DNA from: Macropodus opercularis | Taxonomy: Eukaryota > Chordata > Actinopteri > Anabantiformes > Osphronemidae | Reading direction: 5' to 3' | NCBI GenBank assembly: GCA_030770545.1 | Contig: CM061099.1 | Span: 14,577,001-14,641,000, forward strand | Length of the DNA stretch: 64,000 nt | Shown here: piece by piece, positions 49,491 through 62,117 of the stretch | How the letters are laid out: each line of letters opens with the position of its first letter | Position numbering within the stretch: position 1 is the stretch's first letter | The notes under the pieces: model-generated | What the model was told of the DNA's origin: nothing | What the model saw: the letters and a program-made list of their open reading frames with translations, nothing else | The model's database searches: none | Made by a program: the position numbers and the translations under genes

Positions 49491-51337
49491 CACACGGCTT
49501 TAGCAGAAATAAAGTCTAGCTCTGACAGAGAGGCCCCTGTTGACTAACAGTTAATTAGCTTGAATTTTTAGGCTGCCGTTGGATTTTAGCAGCTATTGAG
49601 CGATAAAGAGTTGTTTTGTTTTTTTTCAGGAAGAGCATCTTTGGGCCTGAGCTTAACACCCCAGGAGATCTTCACCTGGTGGATCAGTAACACACACCGT
49701 GACTATGAGTGTGCGTAAATAACTGTTTACTCAACCTTGCAGATCAATCCGATTCTCATGCTTCCCTTCGCTCAGTTGTTAAGGAAGTGTATTCCAATCA
49801 TTGCTCTTAGACGCGGAGAGCCATCCAAATGCTATGCAGCACTGCGGATGCAATGCACAAGGGTTAAGCGTTGCCATGGAGACGAATATCTGGACTGTCT
49901 AAGTTATGATTTATCAAAACACCCGGCAGGTACAGTGCGCAGCCTAGATACTCGAGGTTCTCAGTGGAAGAAACTCCTCAGCTTAAACCCAGAGTATTGA
50001 ATTGGTCATAGACAGACTGTCATTCTGTCACAAAGCCGCTGTAAAGTTGGCCTTAGCGTTGTTCTTTGCGACTGGAAATTTAAATTAGGAGCTGGCTGTC
50101 CCGACACGCGCCCATGACATGTTGAACCGTATGTTCTGCTAACCTGCTGAAGTTCTGCCACCAGTGGGAAGTCAGAGCAAAATCTGACACAACTTTCAGA
50201 GTTTGAGTCAGCTCCGTTGCTACAACCCATGTGAACCCAAATCATTACGACCTCTTGGACCTGGCTTTGCAGAAATAAAGCTCCGCGCTCGGAGCTGAGG
50301 AAAAGCAGGTCAGGGGCCAAATGGTGGCTGGGGAACGGGTCAGTGATTACAGTAAGAGGCCCGGCCGCTCATCGATCCTCCCCTCTGGCTTGGACTAGAG
50401 CTCTCACAGACACTTCAAGACAAAAATGGAGCTGATGCAAGGAAACAGGAAGAGAAGGGGCCAAGGAGAGGCCAGGGACACCGAGAGGCAGAGGCATGTA
50501 CTGTGAAGTCTTTCCAAATGAGAGTAGGAAGGGCCGTGTCAGGGAGTGTTGTGTAGAGGCAACACAAAATGTGTGAAGTGAACCTGAACTGAACACCCCT
50601 GGAGGAATGCTCTGTTCTTGCGCTAGTGGTGAAGTAAAAAAATGACTTTCACTACATTCAGTTTGCTTCTTAGAGTGTTTGTGTACAGATGCATGCTCCA
50701 TAAATGTATCATCTACCTTGACATGCAGAATACTTTCGACTGCCTCAAACTTTAATTACTTTCCAACATAGCTGTGATTACAGTATGTAGCTCGCAAGCA
50801 TTTCTCACTCGGAATCGCAGACTAATGTAGTCCGGTAATCACGGTGAGTAGGGTTTATTGAAAAGCTAATTGCCTATTAGGCTTAACTTGTTGCCTTGGA
50901 TTTTCCAAGCACAGTTATGAAGGGCTGGAGAAAAATATGATGCGATGTTTTCTAACTTCAGAGAGAAACTGTCAAGGCGTAATGGAAAATGCCAAGTGCT
51001 GCAGTGATGGTTTTACACAGCCAGAGCTACAGAGAATATTGGTAAAGCGTGGGTCACTCCATCACGCTCTGCCTTTGCGAAGTGCAACACAACAGAAGTG
51101 CTTTTATTAAAACCTGCTTACAATGAAATAAACAACATTTTGCAACATCTATTTAAACTGGACCATACGTTTGTGTGTGTATATATATTTACACATACAG
51201 AATTTGCAACGTTGAATATGCTGCATTTCTTTTTTTCTTTGGTTTTGGGTTATTTTCGGATGTCAGCTGTTCCTCATTCTGCAAGACAAACAGGTTTATA
51301 ACATCTCCACACACTGAAACAAAGAGTGCGTTCAAAC

Positions 51338-51364
51338 TCACACACACACACACACACACACACA
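51338..51364. repeat. (CA)n microsatellite
   Basis: About thirteen CA units. Confidence 0.95.
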
Positions 51365-54300
51365 AAGTGGGCAATCTCATCAAATTGTCCGCCCACTCCC
51401 CCAGCCACCCCTTCTTCTTCTCTGCACTACTATTTTCCTTTTCGTCCCAGTCCCCGCGCAGCGCTCACAGTCATTTTACCCCCACTGAGTTAATCAGCGG
51501 CACAGCTACAACAGTATGCCTGTAAGTATACGTTATAATCCGTCTAAACGGACCCACACACACACACAAACGCGCGCTCTGCACCTGTACTTGTATAGGT
51601 TATAATCAGGCTGCTCGGCTCTTCCCCGGTGTGAGTAGAGACGAGAGCTGGACCAGGCTGCGGCGGGAGACTGTATTGCGTTGGTGATGGCCTGAGCAGT
51701 AATCACTACCTGATGGTACTAAAGGGGCCCACTCAGGGCTCTGCTCCTGGCACCTCACACCCCCTGTGCCAGACACGTATTATACCCCCCATGCACGTCA
51801 AACACGGAACACGGAAAATTGATGCGTTTCGTGCTTCATGCACCTCCTTTTTTTATTTCGCACCCCTAGATATCGCTGCTGTTTTATTCCGCGTCGCTTA
51901 AGGACAAGAAAGCGATTCCTGAAATTGGAGCTTACCATGGCTGTCGAATGACGGTGTTTAAAAACAGACTCTACCAATGTTTCATCCCAGTGCTCACACA
52001 AAGCCACCCCCGAACTGAATGCTCGTGGGGATCCTAAATATAGAAACCCTTTTCCATATTTCTTTTCATCAACAGCAGGGACATTGCCCAGCATACCATT
52101 TTCTCATCATGCAAATTGGCAGAAACTTGTACCATTTGCATTGTTCATCTATTTGGCAGAGACAGCCTGTTCCATTGATGAGACAGCTTCACAAAGCTGC
52201 GTGGAGGTTTCTGCTTGTTTAGCACACTTCAGCGTAGGGGCAACCGAAATATATATATATAAAAAAACAAACAAACAACAACGAGACACAAGACTGAACT
52301 AAGCTGGAACGTGTGTTTTGATTACATGATGCATATTTATGACCTCAGTGGTGTGATGGTATGTGAAGAGTGGAAGAGAATTCAACTTGAGCCAGAATTA
52401 AAATGGTAATAATATGTCCTGCTGGGTGGAAACTGTCTTTGTGATGAGAATCTGAACAAAACCACACAACATCCAACTTGAACGATTATTCTAAGCCACA
52501 TAAATCTGCTATTCCTCATTGTTTCTGGGTGGGAGATGCTCTAACCTATGAATGTGTAAATAATTCATGTGTCAGCTTCAACAGCAACATTCAAAATTCT
52601 TATATATTCATTTTAGGTAAGGAAGACAAACTCCAGCCAAACTGCCAGAGGCTGTGAAAAATGTTTGTATAGTCTAGATGCTGTTAGGAAAAAAATACAA
52701 ATAAAGAAGTAGCTGGTGAAAAATAGTGTGACAGGAATGAGAAGCCACCCGGAAGAAGAATGTCTGTGCTTTTTGCTGGGTTTGGCAGAGTTGTTTTTTT
52801 TTTAATGGATCAGATGTGCTGCCATTAGTAACACCTGCAGTGTCACCGTGACTTCATTTTAAACAAGGAAATACGGGGCAGAGATGTTTGGCTCTTAGGA
52901 TCTACCCTGGAGGGACAGGACTCCACTCTAGGAGGCCATATTACCTGTAAAACACAGGTGCACTGCTTGGGAGAGAGAGAGAGAAAGATGATGATGATGA
53001 AGGCATTGGGAAGAGAGCTTGTAATTAGTGGCTGCAGCAGAGTAGTAACAGTGGTTTGGTCACTTGGGTCACGTAGTGAATATGAAATATGTGAACCTTT
53101 GCTCAATTCCTTACTGCTGCATGTTTTGCTTTGATTTATTGACATGGTCTGTGCTCCGTATAACACTGGGAGCATTTCTAAATGCTACGTTCTGTATCTA
53201 GTGCCGGCAAATTGCTCTGTACTATGAGTGCAAACAGTAATATTACTCATGTAGCTGTGCAAAAACGGAACCATTTAGCGTGTTACGCTCATTAGAAATA
53301 CATCACTGGACTGTGTAAGTAATTTAAGGAAGCTAATTAATATAAAACCTATTAGGTGAATAAAATTAGTTACAGTAAATAGTTTCATTCTTCTTGTTCT
53401 TGTGGTTGCTTTCTATTCTATTAAACAACACATCTACTAATGTTTGTGATCACTTTCATATCAGATGCTGCTCCTTGTTTCCCATGTGTCCATTGAGCCT
53501 GATGCTAATTATCTGATACTATGAAAAATAGCAGCACTGTACAATAGTTATTTATATCGTTGACGCTTGTGTTGAAATGGGAGGATGTGAATGCAAATGA
53601 ATGAATAAACTATGTGTTTGATTTTCACTGTAGACATGGATACAATTTATGAATATTTTAGATAAGAACACAACTCACACAACACAACTTTTTCTATATA
53701 GCATTCTATGCATCAGATTTGAATGAGTGTATAAATGCAGAAACATATAAAACACAAGATTGGATTCAGACTCGGGCCTTGGACTGACTCCCCGCTGATC
53801 TTACAAATGCCAGAGCCTCACAAAATCTTGGATCAACATCTTAAATGAGTTTTTTTTTTGTTTTTTCAAAGGCAAGATTTTTTCTTTTGACGCTGGTAAA
53901 GTAGCAACAAACAGACTTTCAGTGCTAGAAATACCAGGAGAGGAATGAACTTGCTCTGGTGGAAGGAAAAGAATTTCCAGCCATATTTTGTGAGGTGAAT
54001 GATAAAATGATGCCCACAGGAAAACAGTAGAGACACACAGTGAGCACACAATGATGCTTAAACTCAGCTGGTGTTGTATTGTTCTCCTGGTTGTGTGTCC
54101 TGGGTGCTTGTCTAACACTTAATCCACAGTGATGTGTGTGTCTTTGAACATGTTTCCGCTCCTGCATGCTTCTCTGATCTCATCCTGCTAAAAGACTTGT
54201 GGGTATTTCTCCTCTCAACCATACAACCATAAAGGAGAACAGCGCTTTCTCTTTTAATTACTCGTGATGACTATACTCGTTTCCAAAAGCATATATCCAT

Positions 54301-55103
54301 AGCAACGCAGCTCGACAAAGACGACAGCTGAGACGATGCTCTTAATGCAGGGATGAAGCATGGATGGATGAGGAGGAGTGTGCGTATGTATATGTGGCGC
54401 GTCAAGTCAAATTGTTTTTCCATTTTGTCTTGCTGGCTCCTTACGTAGTCAACTGTTTATCTGCATCTCTACTGGGGTATGTTCGAGCTCCTGGCGTGTG
54501 TCTCTGTATGTTTGTGTGCAGCAGCTGCCAAAGTAAGGAGGCAGGCAGCTCGTGTCAGGGGCTGTAGGGGTAATGTTCAAACCCCAGTCAGCAGGGGATT
54601 GTGTGTGAAATACAGATGTTAGAAACGGCTCGACTGTTTGCCTATTGTTATCACTGCTCTTTGGCTAAGAGAAGAACAGTCTAGGGTTTTGACTTGACAA
54701 GGGAGAAACAGAATGATAAATTGTCCCACCAGCTTTCATCCAACCCACCGCCTCCATGCTTCCCCCTTGTTCAGCCACACTGCTGTAGATAGCAGGAGAA
54801 AAAAAAAAAAGAACCAACAGATTACAAAGTAATACACAGACAGCTACACAATAAGTGTAGGAGATAGGAGTCCCCACCCCCTTGTCTCACAAGCTGCTAC
54901 AACTTGAAAACAGGACATGAATTAATAAGGCAAATGGATGGTTACAACTGTTTTTAATAAGTGATTTCGGGGGGGGGTTGAATGGAAGAAAACAGAGACT
55001 GACGGAGACAAAGAAACTGGAGCACAGTTATGTGCATATCACAACAAATCTGCATGTGTCATGATGAAATGAAGACATTAAAATCACGTGGAGTGTAGCA
55101 ATC

Positions 55104-55133
55104 ATATATATATATATATATACATATATATAC
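55104..55133. repeat. (TA)n microsatellite
   Basis: TA run with one C interruption (TATACATATATA). Confidence 0.93.
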
Positions 55134-55737
55134 TATTAACCAGAGGAGAAGTCAAGTCTCTGATCTCTATGCGCTGACTATGGGCTGCAGCAGTAATTAA
55201 GCCAAACATATAAATTGCTCAACACAGTAAGTTGTAAGATTCTTCTGTTAGATAAATTAGATGTGTGTTTTTTCCTAAGCCCGGGAAGAACAACAGGCAT
55301 TAAGGTTACGACACAACACAAACAATGAGAAAAATCATGGTTTCATCTGTTTGTTTGGCCTCTACGCAGGCTGACACAGCATAAAAGAGGAGACAGCAAA
55401 CAAGCAAAAAAAAAATGTGGCTGTAAAAATAGCAATGGAACAAACAGTGTGATGGCTAATTAAAGACCTGGCACATACTGTAATGAGAAGAGAGTTAGGT
55501 GTAAGTTTGAAGGTGGGGATGTCTATGCACTAATTAATCTGCAGAGACTATCGCCTCTGCGCATGTGAATTCACGCATTTGCGGCCAAACTTAAATGATC
55601 ATATGGAAAAATGTTAGTGAGCAGCACTTCAACAACACAGTTATACAGATGCCGATGTTTTGAAGTTACAGTACGTGAAACCGAGACGCGTGTCCAACTG
55701 CTTCTCTGCCGCCCACTGCAGCTATACCCACAAACAT

Positions 55738-55757
55738 CCCACACACACACACACACA
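55738..55757. repeat. (CA)n microsatellite
   Basis: About ten CA units. Confidence 0.93.
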
Positions 55758-58602
55758 ACTGTCGAGCCACCATCCGCCTCCCCAAAGGAAAAGTAAAACA
55801 TCTAAATTTCTCCACCCTGAGCTGCAGGAGCACTCAGGCTGATGTGTAACGTTAATTTCTCATGATGTCAGTCAGCTTACATCAGCGTTAAACTTTAGCG
55901 TGCCCACGAGACGGCTGTCCGAGACGGACGTGGGAAGGCACCGCGGGGCGCTATGTGAGAAGATGACTGTCCCCCCCCTTACTCCTAAAAAAAACACAAA
56001 TAGGTGAAACTTATACATTTTAATATCTCCCGTCCGGATGCCTTCCCCTGGCTACAGTATGTGGTCATGTTTCCCAGAATGGTTTTCCAATTACAGTAGA
56101 GAAAAAAAAAACAGGAGATGGGGACAAAAGTATGTAATGGAAACACACACAGTGCTTGGGTGTGTGTGCATGAATGAGCTGGTGTAGGTGTGTAACTGGG
56201 CTGCGTGGTCGGTGCTATATCTAGGTTCCTTTAACTGGAATCTGCTGCAGTATTAAGGCATAATATTATATAAAGACGTGACATGAAGCGTTATGTAAAT
56301 CGCGGTTTAATATATTTTACAACCTGATCGGTAAGAAGAATTTTGTCTCTTTGTATTAGGCTCTTTTACAACGAGAACAACGAGGCTTCCGCAACGTCGC
56401 GTTTCACTCTGACAAGGCAGTTGAAAAAAAAAAAAAAAATAGATGTCTGAATATTCAGCAGACATTCAGTGTGTGTGATGGAGCACATGAGCTGGCGGGC
56501 GTTATGCAGGCAAAGCACTTTGTCCGCATACTTCTCAGTTCACTCATAATAGGTTTTATTCATGTGCAGATTAAAGAGTTGAGGCAACACTGATAAAATA
56601 AAAAAAAAAATAGACTGACCTTGCACCGGAGGAAAGCGATACAGCTCCTCACTGGGTGAAATAATTGTTAACCAATAGCACTTTGGGAGGTGGAATCTAG
56701 ATGTTGTCTCCTAGAGTTTCGTGGCCCCTTCTCTACATCTCTCTATATGGTCAGGATGTCAGCTACTTTTACACCGTTTCCTGTATTAAAGTTGTTGTTT
56801 TTTTCCTCCTGTGTAACTTGTTGTTTCTATATTTCTATAAAGAGAAGAAAACTGATCTGCCTGTTGAGAAAGAATATCCCACCAGCGTTTGTTCCAGGCT
56901 GCTGTTGATAACGTTTCGGCTGTGGCGAGTCTTAGAACCGCATCAACCAACACAGACGCGATGAAAGACTTGGTTTAATATTCAGTCGACGCGTACTCCT
57001 CCAAAGGGATCTATGTGGGCTATCAATATGATGGATTAGTCTTTGCCTACTAGAAAAAAAATAATTATTCAAAGCAATAATTACACCGACCCCATGCTGA
57101 ATTGCACAACACTCAGCCAGTTGATTTCATTGTCAAAGTGCTGAAGTGAATATAATACAAGTTGAAGGGCAAGCGGGCAACTTTCCAGGTCATCTGTGAA
57201 TTCTAGCCTTTTAATTTTTAAATTCAGAAGGTGACAGTTTAATGGGGCTCGCGTGGTCCAGCTTAACACACACGTCTCATCTGACTCTGCCTTAAACATC
57301 GTACCTGACGCAAGATCTCCAAAGGCAAACGCAAAGTGGAGGCCGCTGGGAGAAAACACTCCTCGGCCTCAGCCCGTGGACGTCGATGGCTCTCTCCCGA
57401 TCAGACGCCACCAAAGCGTGAATTATCCGGCCTTTAATTAGAGCTGGATCTCATGCAGCAGCCTGAGTTGTCAGCCTACAGTTATGAAAACGGGGTAATT
57501 GCGTAGAAATGCTATTGATTTCTGAATGCCCTGCTACACCATTGCAACCTTACAGCACTGTTGTGCGGCGAGCTGCTGGACTGCTGTGCAAATTAATGGT
57601 CGCCTCGCACACACGCGCGTGATGATGTGTTTATTTAAGCCGCTAAGGTCGACGACAACAGCGGATTCAGCAGGTTAATAAGGAGCGAAAAAGATTTGAC
57701 TAGGACTTCGCAGCTGGGGGTTACGTTGTTGTGGCTGTCTGTGCGAGTTGTGTGCGTTTGCATGCGTGGAATGTTATCATGAAGGCAGGATAAGCTTGTA
57801 ACTGCAGCGGGGAGACTAGCATGGCTGGAGTAATTAATTTATCACTGAGTGACAGTTAAGCTGTGGGGCAGGAGCTCGCCTGTCATTGATAAACAGATAG
57901 GAGTGGATTTATGTAGAAGTCCAAGTGTGTGCGTGAGTGTGTTTGTCTGCATGGGTGTGTTTATACATAACTACAGTCGCTGCCTCTAGCTATGCTTTTA
58001 TTTATATTCTCGAGGTCTTTGGAGTCTTCCTGAAGTTTATTTCATAGCGAATAGATCCATCAAGTCGGTGGAGGAACAACAACAGAAGAGCCGGGGTCAA
58101 TTGAGAGCGCAGTGCACAGCAGAAGAAACAATGGTTGCTGAATTATTGAGCCCTTCCTGTCAGATCAGCCATTTGTCCCAGGCCTAATGGGTTTCCTCTC
58201 TAAAAGGTACGGTAGAGTGTGCGAGAGAGAAGGGAAGGAATTTACTTTGCTTTTTGTGAGGTTAAGACGCAACAAAACTGTGTTTTTTGGAGCTTTCCGC
58301 CCCGACTCGTATGTATTAAAACGTACATTCAAAGCGAACCCTGTCTCTTCTTCTTACGGACCAAATTATCCATTCACGCCCTCAGATACGCAACGAAACA
58401 GAGGCACCCGATCGGCCGCGTCTCCGACCGGGCACAGTGTGTAACGCTGCGTGTCTGCGGCCTCAGTTGGGTGGACCACCACCCAGCAAGGAGTTCAGGA
58501 ATCTACTCCGTTACCTGGCAGTCGGCGCGCGGCAGGAGTCTCTTCAACACAGAAACCAAAGTCAAGGGCTAACAAACAACCACAGCGGGAGGACCCGGGG
58601 AT

Positions 58603-58621
58603 GGGGGGGGGGGGGGGGGGG
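58603..58621. repeat. G19 homopolymer
   Basis: The longest G run in the window, preceded by GGACCCGGGGAT. Confidence 0.95.
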
Positions 58622-61600
58622 TCGATGGCCAAACTGGCTGCGGTCTTCCTAATCACATAAAAACACATCTGCTTTTTGTTCACGGTGACACATTGACACG
58701 CACCTCAGCGTCAGCGGCATGGAAATGACACGCCGTGGGCCGCAAGTGTCTTTTCTGGAAAATGCAGCATCAGTCTGTTCACTCGCCCCAAAAACTACAG
58801 CTGTTTTCTCCCAGTGTCTGTTTGGGCGTGACTGCTGTCAGGTCATTCAAATCAACGCATGGAAAAGGCAGCTTTTTTTTTGTTTTTTTTTCCTCCTCTG
58901 CCTCTTTTCCCTCAGTATTAGCTGTTCATCTAATTCACTGAACCAGCAATGTTTTATCTGGTCGCATGCAATGTTTTCAGAAAAAAAAGAAAAAGAAAAA
59001 ATTCTGCCAATCTGTCATAACTGGACATGAGAGGCAGAGGTGCAAACAAACACATTTCTCAATAGTTGGTTTTGCAGCTCAGTTGGTGGAAATAGAAAAA
59101 GAGAAATTAAGAAAAGCTGCTGATCTCTGTATCAATATCACTGGTCTATTTTTAAACTGGATTGTTTGATGGCGCTACTATTGCACGGTTTTATTAAACC
59201 TGTGCTTAACCTAATAACCAGGATATAACGGCACTTTACAATTTGCCTCATCCTGAGGCTGAAAATTGTCATGCAAGTGTCATTAAGGTTTTTATTTTGT
59301 CCTACCCTCTCTATAGCTTTTAAATCCCTGATTACCACGATGGGAGAAATGCACCATCCTGTATTTTTCTACTCAAGAACTACATACACGTATGCTCATA
59401 CACGCTCCGACTTCAAACGCGCTGTCAGCTGCACTCAGCGCACGAGAAGACGTTAACCGAGTGTGGAGAGCTGCCCTATGAGGCTGCAGTACAAAGATGC
59501 TCAGGGTGCTGCAGCGCGGCAGAGCCTCATTGCCGTTGATTGGTGTTTCGTCAGCCTCCACAGCTCGAGCAATCAGAAGTCAGCCTTAGCCTAGAGCTAA
59601 GTTCTGTTTAGACCATCGCTCTGACCCAAACGTACAGCATTCATAATGCGTCTATAGCAGCAGTGATCGTGGTAGTCGGCTAATATCGGCATATAGAAAA
59701 AAAAAAACGGGGCTAAACTTGAGTGCGCTGAGCATCATTACATCATTAGAGTTGATTCCACAATTTGCTTTGGAAAACAACAACAAAATATTTCATCATT
59801 TTAATTTAATTGGAACAGGTTCACAAGTGTAATTTTCATCAAACCTCTGGATATGTTTTAAATGTTCATCTCGTGCTGGTATCAACAGTAAACACGAGGC
59901 CTCGTAACGTTACGTTTTCCCCACATGAGAGCAGGCAGGCAAAAGCCTTCCTCCGCACCAAGCTAATGGAACTGTGCCTGAAATAATGTGTAATAAATCT
60001 ACCAGATGAATAACATAATTAAATAATGTGGTCCAATCTATTTCAATGATACAAGTGCAAATAAAATGAAAACGCAATTGTGATTCCACTGATTCTGTGC
60101 TTTTGACTAGAACAGATTTGTGTCAAGTGTCGTACTTTCACTTTAGCTTTAATAAAGCAGGGGGAGATTTTATCAGACTGTAGTTGCACAGACAGAAACG
60201 ACCACCGAGTGCTGACATAAGCCTTTTCGACCTGTGCACCAACCCAACCCAAAAGATCCTGACCCCCCAATGCAGACGCGTAATAGAAAGGTGGTAGACA
60301 CTAACATCATTACGCCACACTTTTGTTTTCTCTTGACGCTCTACTCTGTTCACATCCCATTAGTTGAGGCTTGTGGTAAACCTACTGACATTTTTTATTC
60401 GCTTGCATTTTGTGACGTGATGAATTCTTCCTGAAATACATCTCAGCGTCTACTTTTCAGCATCAACATCCTCATAATGAACTCACTTTACGCCGGAGTT
60501 GTCATAATTCATTAATTGTTTACTGTGCTCTTAAACAACGGCTCTGTTTTAAAAGTCAAATCGACTTTTAACCAGCCAAGATTAATCACTGACGGCGCTG
60601 TTCATCTTTTTAGTCTGTGTCTGGCACTGTAATGCTTCCCTGATTAAATTTTCAGCGTCAGCTCCTCCATTTAATATTGGAACTGCTTGTTAAAAACTGC
60701 TAGCTTCGCACATAACATCACGGAATGCGTCAGTTTCTAAATTTAATGTTAGGCAGAATATATATTTTATGTTTAATATACAGTATTTATGGGGGAGAAA
60801 ATGTTTTGTGAATATGAGCCTAGAACTTCCAAGATGACTCCTCCTGGATCAGAGATGGGGGAGAAATGAGGAACATCCCCTGTGTGAGATCTGTTTTACA
60901 CATCATTTAACTGAGAAATTGTGTTTCTTTTTTAACATCTCTCAGCAGCCATTACTGACGATACTGAGCATTGCCCCCCCGCTCGCTCGGAGTTTCCCTG
61001 CGCCAGCATTACAGCCACATGGCTAACTGCGGTTATCCACCGGAGCCCGAACAATTACAAGGGCCTGTGTTCTTATGAATATGTGTCACATTAAATTTGC
61101 TCTGACAGGAAGGAAGGAAGGGAAGTGAGGAAGGGAATGCTGGAGGGATTAATGTCGAGCTCGGGAGCCCATTTCTTCGAGACATTAGCTGCCTGGTGGA
61201 GCGCTGAGGGCCTGACAGGGAACTGTGACACGGCACCTTCAACCATTTGGGAGCGTGGCGGCTAAACACACATTTTCTCAGACGCCAAGTGTGTGTGTGC
61301 TTCACTACCACACAGATCACACGCCCAACACTTGTGCGTCGTGGGAACACATGGCTCTGACCAGTCATGCGGTCCGTCCAGAAGTTCACAATTCAATCCT
61401 AAAATGTTTGAAACAAATCAATTATCACAGCAAAGTATGAAATTTTAATAAGAAAGGAGAAGACATATTGTCATCAGGACCCCAGGCCGGCAGACACGGA
61501 GGGAAAGTAGAGCTTGATAAGTGATGCAGAAATGCATATCTACCCACACCCGAGCTGTATGTAAATAAGTTTGGCCTAGAGGTTGGGGCTGTTTGAAGGG

Positions 61601-61819
61601 ATGGAGCTCTAAAACAGGCCAGAGGTTTTCAGATCGGTGTTTTAACGCTGTGACCTTTGAGTGAGTTGAATACATGCAGACAGCCTGATGAATAGCTCGG
61701 GTCTTTTCCCAGCTGGGAGAGCAGATGCTGAGAGGAGAAACGGAACATGTTTTTCTATCCTCCTGCACTCTGCTTTTCTCCCCGCATCTAATCTTACATT
61801 AGAGATGTAGGGAGGAGCG

Positions 61820-61865
61820 GGTGGTTGGGTGGTTGGTTGGTTGGTTGGTCGAGGGGGGGGGGGGG
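61820..61865. repeat. (GGTT)n repeat followed by a G13 run
   Basis: GGTTGG-type units from 61820 to 61849, then TCGA, then 13 Gs. The strand carries many closely spaced G pairs and runs. Confidence 0.92.
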
Positions 61866-62098
61866 CTCGCTCAGGAGATGACACACTATTAACTCTCCTG
61901 GCGTTAATCTTAATGCCTCATGCTAGAGGACTATACACAATCCATTTTAATGCAATTAGCTCTTGCCAGGAAGGATGAGTTATTCAATGGGAGCATAATT
62001 GCATCCTCAAGTTTTTACACTGGTTCATTCCAGGGATGTAATTACTTTCATACATGGTTTAACACATGGCACCACTGACACCAACAGTACGTACACCG

Positions 62099-62117
62099 AC
62101 ACACACACACACACACA
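62099..62117. repeat. (CA)n microsatellite
   Basis: About nine CA units. Confidence 0.93.

Noticed and set aside
60549..60571. 8-bp inverted repeat TAAAAGTC...GACTTTTA
   Set aside because: Short AT-rich palindromes of this size are expected by chance in 64 kb.
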